64,000 bases of DNA from an uncultured Dialister sp. (GCA_900314595.1 OMVW01000004.1:1-64000), one strand, 5' to 3'. Shown: positions 52,760-62,066, counted from the first letter of the stretch. Notes: generated by a model not told the origin, from the letters alone. A program made the numbers and translations.

Positions 52760-55201
52760 ATGGAGTGGAAAGAAGGTAAAATCGTCAATACCCCTCTCGA
52801 GGGGCAGATGAAGAATTCCTACATCGACTATGCCATGAGCGTCATCGTCACCAGAGCGCTGCCTGATGTGCGGGACGGGCTGAAGCCGGTGCACCGCCGC
52901 ATTCTCTATGCCATGAATGAAGCGGGAATGCTTCCCAATAAGCCTTATAAAAAATCCGCCCGAATCGTGGGCGACGTTCTCGGTAAATTTCATCCTCACG
53001 GCGATACGGCGGTTTATGAATCGGCTGTCCGCATGGCTCAGGATTTCTCCACCCGCTACATGCTGGTAGACGGCCACGGCAACTTTGGCTCCGTGGACGG
53101 CGACTCTCCGGCCGCTATGCGTTATACCGAAATGCGCATGGCAAAGATCACTCTGGAAATGCTGCGGGATATCGACAAGAATACGGTCGATTTCATGCCG
53201 AACTACGACGGCTCCCTGCAGGAACCGGTGGTCCTCCCGTCCCGCATCCCGAATCTTCTGGTCAATGGTTCCTATGGTATAGCGGTAGGCATGGCTACGA
53301 ATATTCCTCCCCACAATTTAGGCGAAGTGGTCGATGGCTGCTGTGCCATGATTGACAATCCGGAAATTTCCATCAATGAACTGATGAAATACATCAAAGG
53401 CCCGGATTTCCCGACGGCCGGCATCATCCTGGGACACCGGGGCATTGAAGATACCTACCGCACAGGACGCGGTTCCATCACCGTCCGCGCAAAGACGGAA
53501 ATCGAGGATATGCCTCACGGCAAACACCGGATCGTAGTCACTGAAATCCCGTACCAGGTGAATAAAGCCCGCCTTATTTCCTCCATTGCCGATCTCCAGC
53601 GCCAGAAAGTACTGGACGGTATCACTATGCTCCGCGATGAATCAGACCGCACGGGTATGAGAATCGCTATCGAACTCCGTGCCGATGTGAGCCCGGAAAT
53701 CATGCTGAACAACCTCTTCAAGCATACCCAGATGCAGATGAACTTTGGAGCCATCATGCTGGCCCTGGTTGACGGCCATCCGCGGGTACTGAACCTGAAG
53801 CAGATCCTTTACTACTACCTGAAACATCAGGAAGAAGTCATTACCAGGAGAAGCCGGTTCGAACTGGACAAGGCAAAAGCCAAGGCGCATATCCTGGAAG
53901 GACTCCTCATCGCCCTCGACCATATCGATGAAGTAATCCGCACCATTCGTGAATCCCGCACCGACGTCATTGCAAAAGATGCATTGATGACGAGATTTGA
54001 CCTGTCTGAAAAGCAGTCTCTCGCCATTCTCGATATGAGACTCAGAAGACTGACAGGTCTCGAAAGAGATAAACTGGAAGCGGACTATAAAGACGTGAAA
54101 GAAACAATCGCATACCTGGAAGACCTGCTCTCCAGCAGGGATAAGATCATGGGCGTGGTGAAAGAAGAACTGCAGGACGAAAAAGCCAACTTTGGTGATG
54201 ACAGAAGGACGGAAATTTCCGAAGCACAGGAAGAATTCACCATCACCGACCTCGTGCCGGATGAACCCATGACCATCACCATGACGAAACAGAATTACAT
54301 CAAGCGCATGGATTCTTCCGACATCCGCGTACAGCGGAAAGGCGGCCGCGGCGTATCCGGCATGAAGATGAAAGACGGCGACTATGTATGGAAGCTGCTC
54401 AATACGTCCACCCACAACCGCATCCTCTTCTTCACGAATAAGGGCAAGGTCTACATGAAGACGGCCGTAGACTTCCCGAAATCAGGCAGGACCGCAAGGG
54501 GCAGCGCTATCATCAACTATATTCCGGGACTCTCTTCCGGTGAAAGAGTGACGGAGCTCCTCGATATCGATGCAGCAGGGGAAGAAACGAAATTCCTCCT
54601 CATGGTCACCAAACTTGGCTATGTAAAGAAGACCGAAATTTCCGAATATGGAAATATCAATAAAAACGGCCTTATTGCCGTACGTATCAACGAAGGGGAC
54701 GAACTGGCCCAGGTGCTCCGCATTAAGGGAGACGAAGATCTCATCCTCGGTACCAAATGGGGTATGGCCATCCGTATTTCCACAGAAGAAATCCGGGCTG
54801 TGGGCCGCGCGGCAGCCGGCGTTCACGGTATCCGCCTGAACGAAGGAGATGAAGTGGTAGGCGCAGCTATTGCCGACGAAAAGGATATCTTCACCATTTC
54901 CGCAGACGGTAATGCAAAGAGAAATAAAGCCGATGCCTACAGACTCCAGGGCCGGAATGGCACAGGCGTCCGCAACTTCAAGAAAGGCTACGAAGTGGTA
55001 GCCCTCGTGGCAGCCGACGACGATGATGAACTGGTAGGCGTATCCGAACAGGGCATCACCATCAAGACAAAAGCCAGCCAGATCCTCTCCAAGAAATCAA
55101 GAGGCGGCCAGGGCGTCATCCTCCAGAGACTCGAAGAAGGAGACAGAATCGCCTCCATCGACGTGCTTTCCGCAGAAGATGACGAAAATGAAGAAGAATA
55201 A
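52760..55201 (+). CDS. gyrA: DNA gyrase subunit A
   Basis: An 813-residue type IIA topoisomerase subunit. Catalytic Tyr122 is in A-A-M-R-Y-T-E, with numbering equal to E. coli. The quinolone-resistance region reads [10 protein letters not shown], so residue 83 is Thr rather than Ser and residue 87 Glu rather than Asp; this may be native to the lineage. A GyrA-box-like Q-R-K-G-G-R-G near 528 marks the wrapping C-terminal domain and favours GyrA over ParC. The acidic tail (D-D-E-N-E-E-E) is typical. No gyrB is adjacent in the window. Confidence 0.96.
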   Translation: MEWKEGKIVNTPLEGQMKNSYIDYAMSVIVTRALPDVRDGLKPVHRRILYAMNEAGMLPNKPYKKSARIVGDVLGKFHPHGDTAVYESAVRMAQDFSTRYMLVDGHGNFGSVDGDSPAAMRYTEMRMAKITLEMLRDIDKNTVDFMPNYDGSLQEPVVLPSRIPNLLVNGSYGIAVGMATNIPPHNLGEVVDGCCAMIDNPEISINELMKYIKGPDFPTAGIILGHRGIEDTYRTGRGSITVRAKTEIEDMPHGKHRIVVTEIPYQVNKARLISSIADLQRQKVLDGITMLRDESDRTGMRIAIELRADVSPEIMLNNLFKHTQMQMNFGAIMLALVDGHPRVLNLKQILYYYLKHQEEVITRRSRFELDKAKAKAHILEGLLIALDHIDEVIRTIRESRTDVIAKDALMTRFDLSEKQSLAILDMRLRRLTGLERDKLEADYKDVKETIAYLEDLLSSRDKIMGVVKEELQDEKANFGDDRRTEISEAQEEFTITDLVPDEPMTITMTKQNYIKRMDSSDIRVQRKGGRGVSGMKMKDGDYVWKLLNTSTHNRILFFTNKGKVYMKTAVDFPKSGRTARGSAIINYIPGLSSGERVTELLDIDAAGEETKFLLMVTKLGYVKKTEISEYGNINKNGLIAVRINEGDELAQVLRIKGDEDLILGTKWGMAIRISTEEIRAVGRAAAGVHGIRLNEGDEVVGAAIADEKDIFTISADGNAKRNKADAYRLQGRNGTGVRNFKKGYEVVALVAADDDDELVGVSEQGITIKTKASQILSKKSRGGQGVILQRLEEGDRIASIDVLSAEDDENEEE

Positions 55202-55227
55202 TTAGCCGCCAGCCGTTAGTTATCAGC

Positions 55228-55269
55228 AAAAAAGCTGTACAGTCATTGTGAGACTGTGCAGCTTTTTTA
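55228..55269 (+). terminator. terminator after gyrA
   Basis: AAAAAAGCTGTACAGTC pairs with GACTGTGCAGCTTTTTT (one G-T/A-type mismatch) around a short loop. Confidence 0.85.
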
Positions 55270-55334
55270 TTGGTGAAAGTAGTAAGTGATAAGTGTAAGT
55301 GAAGCTGCGGCGCAACAGTAGAAGGCGCCACCTT

Positions 55335-55550
55335 CACGAATCACAATCGCGCGAGCCTGAGAATATCGTTTCAAGTCCCGGCAGGGCTGACTCACGATTC
55401 GTTAGTGACAGAGGTCAATAGCAGGAGCCTGACGACCCGAATCACGAATCACGAACCACGATCGCACGAGCCTGAGAATAGCGGTTCAAGTCCCGGTGGG
55501 GCTAACTCACGAAAACCGCAACTGACTCAACCCACAAGCAGGAGCCTGAC
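55335..55550. repeat. two-copy 115-bp repeat with tRNA T-arm-like words
   Basis: CACGA(A)-TCAC-ATCGC-CGAGCCTGAGAATA followed by TTCAAGTCCCGG-GGGCT-ACTCACGA occurs at 55335-55397 and 55450-55512; each is followed by a segment ending GCAGGAGCCTGACG. TTCAAGTCCCGG looks like a tRNA T-loop and 3' stem, but the pairing 5' stem, anticodon arm and CCA are missing, so it is not a tRNA gene. The second copy abuts the 3' end of the exported lyase gene. Confidence 0.65.
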
Positions 55551-55551
55551 G

Positions 55552-57042
55552 CTATTTCAGCATCTCCTGAAAGTCTGCATTCAGTTTATTTTCTGCAGCG
55601 GAGAGTTTTTCTTCCTGCCGGGAGACCCAGTTTTCGTTATCGGCGAGGTCTTTCTGTGCCATGGAAATCATCTTGTCAAGTTCTGCCGGCTGGGGTCCGC
55701 CTTTGACTTTTCTGTTGTGCACGATGGCTACGGGGTCTTTGGCATGGTTCCATTCTTCTTCGGTCATAGGGAAGGATTTCGGGAGGACCGGATCGTCTTT
55801 GGCAAGGTTCGCATAGACCATCTGCGCTTTATCATAGGTGAAGTCTTTCGGGGTGATGTTGTTGGCTCTTGCGTAGGTCACGATTTCGCTGGCAAAGTGA
55901 TGGCCCGTGCGGAAGGGGATGCCGTGATTCTTCATCAGTTCATCGGCGATTTCCTGGGAGCAGGTCCAGTCGAGGTCCAGTTCTTCGAGAGACCTTTCCG
56001 GTTTAATGACCAGATTGTTCAGAATCCTGTCCAGACCGGAGAGGACTTTCGTGCCCTGGGGCATGAGGTCGCGCCTTCCGTTCAGCCTTCCGTCAGCCAT
56101 GCCGGCGGGGATATTGTGGGAGCGGAAAGCGGCTTCCATGCTCATGCCGAGAAGGGTGGAAGCTTCTCCGCGGCAGGAGTTCAGGATGCCGGGGTTCCGC
56201 TTCTGGGGCATAGCGGAAGATACGTATGTATTTCCACCGCCTTCTTTCAGGAGGATCCAGGGGCGGGGCTGGGCATACTGCTGCATGATTTCTTCAATGA
56301 AGGAAGTGGTATGGATGGCAATGCAGTTGGTAATGCCGCCGGTTTCAATGGGCGCTTCCTGAGGGAAGACCTGTCCTGCATCGTAAGTATTGTAGGCAAG
56401 GCCGTCAAAGCCAAGGTAGGCGGCCATACGGTCACGGTTAAGTGGCCAGCCGGTGCCGTTTAAAACGGTGGAGCCCATGGGGGAGCGGTTGAGGCGGGCG
56501 TAATATTCGCGGGTCCGCTGCATATCACGGTTGTAGGCATTGGCATAGGCGATGAGGTAGTGGGCGAGGCTGTTCGGCTGGGCCTGTACGCCGTTCGTAT
56601 AGTTCGGAATGACGGTTTCTTTATTTTCTTCCGCCAGACGGATGAGGTCGGCCTGTACTTTGTTCAGCTCTTTTGCCATATCGAGGAGATGCTCTCTCTG
56701 TTCCATGATGCCTACGGTGGTGAGCATATCCTGGGAGGAACGGCCTGCATGGATTTTCGTCACCTGGGGGCCGGCAGCCTTGATGAGGTATGGCTCGAAA
56801 GCGACTACGTTGGACGGTCTTGGCGCGCCGGGGCGGGAGCCGTCGGCGAGGACCTTCCGGATGCCCTGGGCAATATTTCTTCCTTCCTCCGGCGTCAGGA
56901 GTCCTTCGGACGTATTGATGATGTCCGAGGCTTTATTAATCTGGCCGAGCCAGTAAAAGTTATCCCGCGGCGTTTCCGCGGCAAAGGCTGTGCCGCTTGA
57001 AATCAGTGCGGCAATCGTTAAAGCAAGGATGGATTTTTTCAT
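55552..57042 (-). CDS. exported lyase of the argininosuccinate lyase/fumarase superfamily
   Basis: A 496-residue protein with a clear signal peptide (M-K-K-S, hydrophobic core, A-F-A then A-E near residue 22). The mature part is an argininosuccinate lyase-like enzyme: H-A-G-R-S-S-Q-D near 98 replaces T-x-R-S-R-N-D-Q, and the superfamily signature S-S-A-M-P-Q-K-R-N-P-G is near 277. These lyases release fumarate, so one in the periplasm could supply fumarate outside the inner membrane; the substrate is unproven. It is leftward, 226 bases downstream of leader RNA copy B. AAAGGAG precedes the ATG. Confidence 0.85.
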   Translation of the reverse strand: MKKSILALTIAALISSGTAFAAETPRDNFYWLGQINKASDIINTSEGLLTPEEGRNIAQGIRKVLADGSRPGAPRPSNVVAFEPYLIKAAGPQVTKIHAGRSSQDMLTTVGIMEQREHLLDMAKELNKVQADLIRLAEENKETVIPNYTNGVQAQPNSLAHYLIAYANAYNRDMQRTREYYARLNRSPMGSTVLNGTGWPLNRDRMAAYLGFDGLAYNTYDAGQVFPQEAPIETGGITNCIAIHTTSFIEEIMQQYAQPRPWILLKEGGGNTYVSSAMPQKRNPGILNSCRGEASTLLGMSMEAAFRSHNIPAGMADGRLNGRRDLMPQGTKVLSGLDRILNNLVIKPERSLEELDLDWTCSQEIADELMKNHGIPFRTGHHFASEIVTYARANNITPKDFTYDKAQMVYANLAKDDPVLPKSFPMTEEEWNHAKDPVAIVHNRKVKGGPQPAELDKMISMAQKDLADNENWVSRQEEKLSAAENKLNADFQEMLK

Positions 57043-57267
57043 AGGTTTCTCCTTTGAAATAAACGGAATGACATACCTTATATATTATAAAATACATTTT
57101 TACTAACGCATGTATTGAAATGATTTATAAAGAGTAACAGGAAATAAAAATCACAGCTTATGGCCTGCTCCCTGTATTTCCCATGGCGGGTCAGGACGGA
57201 AATTTTATAAGACCGGCAGCAGGCTGTACAATTGGAAAGAAATTCTTTTTATACCGGAAACGGGCAA

Positions 57268-57565
57268 AAAAAATTCCCCCGGCCGTCTGAGCTGGGGGTA
57301 ACCTGAAAAGAGCAGTATGAATCAATCGGCTGCAGGGACTTTGACCTGTACACGCAGGGACGGAGCTGCCGTATGAACGGAGGTGGTCTACAAGTTTTTC
57401 ATGTCGTGATGGATTGCTTTCTGGTTCCCGCTCACTTTCGACCGGGGGAATTTTTTGTTTTGCCGGCAAAGAAGAGAGGAAATTAATCTGTTCCGTCCTT
57501 CCGCCCGTTTCGATCGATTGTGCACACAGGTTTATGAAGGATTTCCCAGGGGCCCTTTCCGTCCC
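57268..57565 (-). ncRNA. candidate structured leader RNA, copy B, upstream of the exported lyase
   Basis: Minus strand. A shared TATATAGTAC promoter-region word (57572-57581) and an upstream TTATTTTATT resemble copy A. The 3' domain is bracketed by a perfect 11-bp helix (57442-57452 with 57272-57282), extended by A/T pairs to 15 bp and ending in eight Ts. GAGC-GGGAACC pairs with a GGTTACCCCCAGCTC-like segment inside it. The 3' terminator strand can pair locally (CCCCC/CGGGGG) or with the far 5' strand, as in copy A. Words at 57321-57336 and 57411-57429 match copy A. A rod-like 6S-type RNA is an alternative. Confidence 0.5.
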
Positions 57566-57689
57566 TTCATCTATATAGTACAAAAAGCTTATTTTATTTT
57601 CTCTTTTTATTTATAAAATTTTTTTATGTGAAAATAACCTGTCTCCTTATAAGAAATAGAGCGGTTCGTATTTTCCGTGCGGATGATTT

Positions 57690-58493
57690 TCATGACCGGG
57701 CGGCCCGGTATTCTTTCGGAGTGAAGCCTGTTTTTGCTTTGAAATATTTTCCAAAGAGGCTGACCTGACGAAAACCGGTGTCCAGGGCGATTTGCCCTAT
57801 GGAAAGATCGGTGGCAAGGAGTTTTTCAGCCGCCTTCTGCAAACGGTATTCGAGCAGGTATTGATAGGGGGTGGTATGCATGGAAAGGCGGAAAGCCCGA
57901 AGGCATCCGGACTCGCTAAGATGTGTGCTCTCTGCCATATCTTTAAGGGAAATATCTTCGTCATAATGGTCTGCGATGAACTTCAGGATGATTTTTGCTT
58001 TTTCTGCATTGGCGCCTTGCCGGGGAGTCTCTTTGCCGGTCGAGTGCTTTTTCAGGAGAAGAAGCTTGAACAGGCGCAGAAGTACTTCATAAGCATAGAA
58101 ATGGGGCTTGTCCTCTTCAAAGCGGGAGAGGTCTTTCAATATTTCCAGTGATTCTTGAGCCCAGGGAACCTTCGGGGACAAGTGGGCAAAGGAAAAAGAG
58201 TTTTCAGCAAAAAAGCTGGAAAGATCTTCATTGGCCGGACAGGAAGGGTAGAAACGGAGCATTCCGGCAGGAAAAAGGAAATTGTAATAATGGGTGTCTA
58301 CCGAAGCTTCGATGCGGTGAATGATTTCCGGCCCCAGGTATAAAGCTTCCCCTTCTGAAAGCTGCAGGGTTTCTGAAAGGGTGTGTACGGTGAGGCTTCC
58401 CGAGGCAGCATAAATGAACTGGAATTCTTTTGGAAAGCTCACGGTCCTCATCTTTGCACGGTCTATCGGTTTCACTGTGTGCAATACATTCAT
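57690..58493 (-). CDS. AraC family transcriptional regulator
   Basis: A 267-residue regulator with an N-terminal cupin-like sensing domain (F-Q-F-I-Y-A-A-S-G-S-L-T-V then G-E-A-L-Y-L-G-P-E-I-I-H-R at about residues 24-62) and two C-terminal HTH motifs (about 170-265: I-S-L-K-D-M-A-E-S-T-H-L-S-E-S and I-G-Q-I-A-L-D-T-G-F). It lies just upstream of the leader/exported lyase unit and in the same direction, so it may control it. Its 5' end overlaps, antisense, the start of an MFS remnant. Confidence 0.88.
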   Translation of the reverse strand: MNVLHTVKPIDRAKMRTVSFPKEFQFIYAASGSLTVHTLSETLQLSEGEALYLGPEIIHRIEASVDTHYYNFLFPAGMLRFYPSCPANEDLSSFFAENSFSFAHLSPKVPWAQESLEILKDLSRFEEDKPHFYAYEVLLRLFKLLLLKKHSTGKETPRQGANAEKAKIILKFIADHYDEDISLKDMAESTHLSESGCLRAFRLSMHTTPYQYLLEYRLQKAAEKLLATDLSIGQIALDTGFRQVSLFGKYFKAKTGFTPKEYRAARS

Positions 58494-59013
58494 TCCTATT
58501 TTCTGGATTCAGGTCCTGCATGCTTCCCCTTCGGAAGGAAGTTTCATCCTCACCATCCTTTTCTCCCTGGGAACGGTGATCACCTGGTTCGGCGGCCTTC
58601 TGGCGGACCGCCTCGGATGTGTCCGGATGCTCCGCATCTCTTTCCTCTCTATGATTCCTGCCATGTTCCTCCTCATCAATACCGAAAATATTGCGGCAGC
58701 TATGATTTTTCTGTTTCCTGCAGCCTTTGCCCTTTTTGCACCTTTCAGTGCAAGCGTAGTGCTGGGGCAGGATTACCCGGGAAAGAATGTGGCCTTTGCT
58801 TCGGGCATTACCCTTGGCCTTTCTACCACCTTCAGCGGACTCGTCACTCCCGTTATCGGCCGGGCTGCCAATACTTTTGGCCTTGTCCCTGCTCTCCAGA
58901 TTCTATGGGTCGTGGCCATTCCGGGAGCCGTATTCGCTTTTACCCTGAAACCGGATAAGAAAATGGAAATAAAGAGAGTCGGCTATTCGAAACGGGTACA
59001 GCAGGAAATCTGA
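58414..59013 (+). pseudogene. truncated MFS transporter (C-terminal half, Fsr-like)
   Basis: A 199-residue frame with about five to six membrane helices that matches only the C-terminal half of an MFS efflux protein. A-R-S-I-G-F-T-V-C-N-T-F-I-P-I-F-W-I-Q-V-L and F-G-G-L-L-A-D-R-L-G near residues 15-68 resemble the midpoint of fosmidomycin-resistance (Fsr) transporters. The first six helices are missing. The first 80 bases overlap the AraC coding region on the other strand. No ribosome site precedes it. A terminator follows, so it is probably a remnant truncated at the AraC junction. Confidence 0.7.
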
Positions 59014-59042
59014 TAAAACTCAGGGTATTTCCATAAAATGAA

Positions 59043-59090
59043 CCTCCCGGCACCGGATTTTCCTTCTATGGTGCGGCGGGAGGCCTTTTG
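59043..59090 (+). terminator. terminator after the MFS remnant
   Basis: CCTCCCG-GCACC pairs with GGTGC-GGCGGGAGG, followed by CCTTTTG. Confidence 0.7.
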
Positions 59091-59158
59091 CCGGTTCGGG
59101 CAGAGTACCCCGGTCCTTTTTATTTCATTTAGAAAGTACCATTATCAATGTGTACCCA

Positions 59159-59187
59159 TTGAATGTAATTATTCATAGTAGTATAAT
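59159..59187 (+). promoter_or_regulatory. promoter of the peptidase/DUF3100 operon
   Basis: TTGAAT and TATAAT are 17 bases apart, giving a start near 59194 and a leader of about 175 bases. Confidence 0.75.
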
Positions 59188-59204
59188 TAAAACAGAATTT
59201 AATA

Positions 59205-59265
59205 CGCTAAAGTGCGAAGGTGCACTCCACGTTTTTTTGTGCTCTTTTTACTTTAGCGGATTTTT
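59205..59265 (+). promoter_or_regulatory. leader attenuator-like hairpin before the M20 peptidase
   Basis: CGCTAAAGT pairs perfectly with ACTTTAGCG (59250-59258), followed by TTTTT; the loop holds GTGC/GCAC words and a second T-run. It sits at the very start of the transcript, so it may attenuate the operon. No known riboswitch core is seen. Confidence 0.5.
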
Positions 59266-59370
59266 AAATCAGAAGGAAGGGACATCTCCGGCAAAACCGT
59301 TAGACCGGTCAATGGGGAGGGGATGAAAAGACACAGGGGGTGGCTTCTTCTGATTCAGGGGAGGGCTTAT

Positions 59371-60690
59371 ATGACAAAAGAAGAAATGAAAAAAGCTGTA
59401 TGTGCAGCCATTGATACGTCGAGAGACGATCTGATCCGGGAAATACTTTCCGTAGAAGCAGAGCCGGAACTGGGCTGGAAGGAAACGAAAACCGCTGCAA
59501 AGATGGCTGCCTACATGAGAAAAATGGGACTTGACCCTGAAACGGGCCTCGCCATTAATGGAGTGAAGGGGGAAATTCACGGGGCTAAAGACGGCCCGGC
59601 AGTAGCCATCCTGGCAGAACTGGATGCAGTAGGCACGCCGGACAGCCCAAAGGCGGATCCTTTGACCGGCGCTGCCCACACCTGCGGCCATTTCCTGCAG
59701 ATGGGTGCCATGCTGGCAGCTCTTACAGGTATTGCCAAAGCAGGCGTTATGAAGGAACTGGCAGGTACTGCCGTATTCTTTGCTGTTCCGGCGGAAGAAT
59801 ACATCGAAATCGACTATCGCAAGAAACTCCGCAAAGAAGGGAAGATTCATTTCCTCGGCGGCAAGAGCGAACTCGTATACCGCGGCTGTTTCGATGATGT
59901 GGATATGGCCATGATGATGCACTCCCAGGGCAATGCTCCGGAAAAATCCGTGTACATCGGACAATCCAGCAACGGCTTTGTAGGCAAGACCGTCCGCTAC
60001 ATCGGAAAACAGGCCCATGCGGCCAATGCGCCTTTTGATGGAATCAATGCGCTCAATGCGGCATGCCTCGGCATCATGGGCATCAATTCCCTGCGCGAGA
60101 CCTTTAAGGATGAAGATCATGTGCGGGTACATCCTATCATCACCAAAGGCGGCGATTTTGTAAACAGCGTACCGGCAGATGTGCGCATGGAACTTTATGT
60201 TCGTGCAGCAACCATGGATGCCATTGACCGCACCCATCACCGGGTAGATGCAGCTCTCAAGGCAGGAGGAGATGCCATCGGAGCCAAAGTGGAAATCGAT
60301 ACCCTTCCGGGCATGCTTCCGCTTTCCTGCGATGAAAATCTGAACAAACTCTTCGTTGATAATATTCTGGAAGAAGCGCCGGGAACGGAAATCAAAAATG
60401 CCGGCCACTTCAGTGCATCCACGGACATGGGCGATATTTCCCATCTCATGCCTGCCATTCATCCATACATCGGAGGCGCAGACGGAGGCCTTCATACAAA
60501 GGACTTCGTGGTGACCGATTATGAAGCAGCATTCCTTTCACCGGGCAAAGCTTTTGCTATGACCATCATCGACCTGCTTTACGATGATGCAAAATTAGGA
60601 AAGAAAGTTCTTGCCGAACACAAGAATATCCTCACCAAGGAAGAATATCTGGCAAAGATGGACAGCTACTTCAGCGGTTCAGAAGAATAG
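59371..60690 (+). CDS. M20-family amidohydrolase/peptidase (AbgB-like)
   Basis: A 439-residue metallohydrolase. Metal-binding elements include A-E-L-D-A-V-G near residue 88, A-H-T-C-G-H-F near 108, the catalytic glutamates in P-A-E-E-Y near 148, H-S-Q near 195, and a late His in G-G-L-H-T-K-D near 388. It resembles aminobenzoyl-glutamate or indole-acetyl-amino-acid hydrolases, which cleave N-acyl amino acids. A frame 16 codons longer is possible, but GGGGAGGG supports this ATG. It leads into DUF3100 and a small membrane gene, probably a substrate importer. Confidence 0.88.
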   Translation: MTKEEMKKAVCAAIDTSRDDLIREILSVEAEPELGWKETKTAAKMAAYMRKMGLDPETGLAINGVKGEIHGAKDGPAVAILAELDAVGTPDSPKADPLTGAAHTCGHFLQMGAMLAALTGIAKAGVMKELAGTAVFFAVPAEEYIEIDYRKKLRKEGKIHFLGGKSELVYRGCFDDVDMAMMMHSQGNAPEKSVYIGQSSNGFVGKTVRYIGKQAHAANAPFDGINALNAACLGIMGINSLRETFKDEDHVRVHPIITKGGDFVNSVPADVRMELYVRAATMDAIDRTHHRVDAALKAGGDAIGAKVEIDTLPGMLPLSCDENLNKLFVDNILEEAPGTEIKNAGHFSASTDMGDISHLMPAIHPYIGGADGGLHTKDFVVTDYEAAFLSPGKAFAMTIIDLLYDDAKLGKKVLAEHKNILTKEEYLAKMDSYFSGSEE

Positions 60691-60742
60691 TAGAAGAGTA
60701 GAAATGGAAATCTCCGGATTTCCGGATTCAAGGAGAAAAATT

Positions 60743-61603
60743 ATGAAAGACCTCAGGCTTCATATCACAGTCCTGGTGCTGGTCATCGTATCCGAATTTA
60801 TCGGCACCTACGTATTCAACGTAGGCATTGGGAAAATCGTCCTCCTGCCTATGATGTATGCGCTTATCCTCGGCGTACTCACTGCGCCCCGTTTCACAAA
60901 AATTTCCACAGATAAAGAAATCAAGGCAGCCGGGAGTCTACTGGGTGTTACCCTGATGCTCCTCATGGCCCGCTACGGTACTCTTGTAGGACCGACCCTT
61001 CCGAAGATTCTCGCCGCATCCCCGGCCCTGATCCTTCAGGAATTCGGCAACCTGGGTACCATTTTCCTGGGCATTCCGCTGGCCGTATTCCTCGGTCTGA
61101 AGCGGGAAGCCATCGGTGCTGCCCACTCCATTGCCCGTGAACCGAACGTAGCCCTCATCGGCGAAAGATACGGCCTTGACTCTGCCGAAGGCCGGGGCGT
61201 TATGGGCGTATATATTTCCGGTACCGTTATCGGCACCATCTTCTTCGGCCTCATGGCTTCTGTCATTGCTACCTATACACCTCTTTCTCCACTCGCCCTT
61301 GCCATGGCCAGCGGTGTAGGCTCTGCTTCCATGATGACTGCTTCCGTGGGCGCTCTTACTGCCCTCTATCCGAATATGGCAGGAGATATGGCTGCCTTCG
61401 GCGCTGCATCCAACATGCTCTCCGGTCTTGACGGTCTTTACATGAGTATCTGGATGGGCCTGCCGGTATCTGAATGGCTCTACAAGAAATGCTATCGCAT
61501 TAAATATGGCGAAAATCCGCCGGCTCCGGTTACCAGAGATCTCAGCAAAGGCGAAGCAGCCGATGCAGTTGAAAATCCAGAAGAAAAGGGGGATAAAAAA
61601 TGA
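60743..61603 (+). CDS. DUF3100 membrane protein, probable transporter subunit
   Basis: A 286-residue DUF3100 protein with about eight hydrophobic helices and a charged C-terminal tail (about 255-286). Conserved-looking stretches are M-Y-A-L-I-L-G near residue 38 and S-G-V-G-S-A-S-M-M-T-A-S near 190, reminiscent of substrate-binding helix breaks in secondary transporters. AAGGAG precedes the ATG. It overlaps the next gene by four bases. Together with the M20 hydrolase it suggests uptake of the hydrolase's substrate; specificity is not known. Confidence 0.8.
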   Translation: MKDLRLHITVLVLVIVSEFIGTYVFNVGIGKIVLLPMMYALILGVLTAPRFTKISTDKEIKAAGSLLGVTLMLLMARYGTLVGPTLPKILAASPALILQEFGNLGTIFLGIPLAVFLGLKREAIGAAHSIAREPNVALIGERYGLDSAEGRGVMGVYISGTVIGTIFFGLMASVIATYTPLSPLALAMASGVGSASMMTASVGALTALYPNMAGDMAAFGAASNMLSGLDGLYMSIWMGLPVSEWLYKKCYRIKYGENPPAPVTRDLSKGEAADAVENPEEKGDKK

Positions 61604-62049
61604 CAAAACTGTCTGATATCACACTGGCCCTCATCATTACAGGCCTCCTCTCCCTCGTGGCCAATGTTATTGGCACAAAAAATACCCTGGTAGACGGGGC
61701 TCTGGGCATGGTCGTCCTTGTCTTTATTGCTCTTGCGGGGATCGTCCTTGCCAAAGTCCTTCCGGGAAATATTCCTGCCGTAGCTTATGTCGTTACCCTG
61801 GGTACCATCGTCAGCTTCCCGGGCTTCCCCGGCGCTGATTTCGTCAATTCTGTCGTTAAACATGTAGGTTTCCTCCAGCTCTGTACACCGATTCTCGCTT
61901 ATGCGGGCATCTCCATCTGCAAAGATCTGGACGTCTTCAAAGACAGCTCCTGGCGTATCGTGCTCATCAGCTGCGTAGTCTTCATCGGCACCTACCTGGG
62001 CTCTGCCGTTATCGCGCAGGTCATCCTGACATTCCTTGGACAGGTATGA
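61600..62049 (+). CDS. small membrane partner of the DUF3100 protein
   Basis: A 149-residue protein with four to five hydrophobic helices. V-L-P-G-N-I-P-A-V-A-Y near residue 52 and F-P-G-F-P-G-A-D-F-V near 73 are distinctive. ATGA overlap with DUF3100 implies coupled expression and probably a hetero-oligomeric transporter. A terminator follows (62067-62107). No named family is recognised with certainty. Confidence 0.72.
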   Translation: MTKLSDITLALIITGLLSLVANVIGTKNTLVDGALGMVVLVFIALAGIVLAKVLPGNIPAVAYVVTLGTIVSFPGFPGADFVNSVVKHVGFLQLCTPILAYAGISICKDLDVFKDSSWRIVLISCVVFIGTYLGSAVIAQVILTFLGQV

Positions 62050-62066
62050 TCATAAGGTAAAAATAA

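Noticed and set aside
53000..53030. Acquired quinolone resistance in GyrA
   Set aside because: Thr83 and Glu87 differ from E. coli, but they are conservative and may be native to the lineage; resistance cannot be claimed from sequence alone.
55470..55512. tRNA gene
   Set aside because: Only a T-loop-like word is present; the 5' T-stem, anticodon arm, D-arm and acceptor pairing cannot be formed.
57191..57583. 130-residue minus-strand protein in the leader B region
   Set aside because: It lies across the structured, repeat-bracketed RNA region, has no ribosome site and low-complexity composition.
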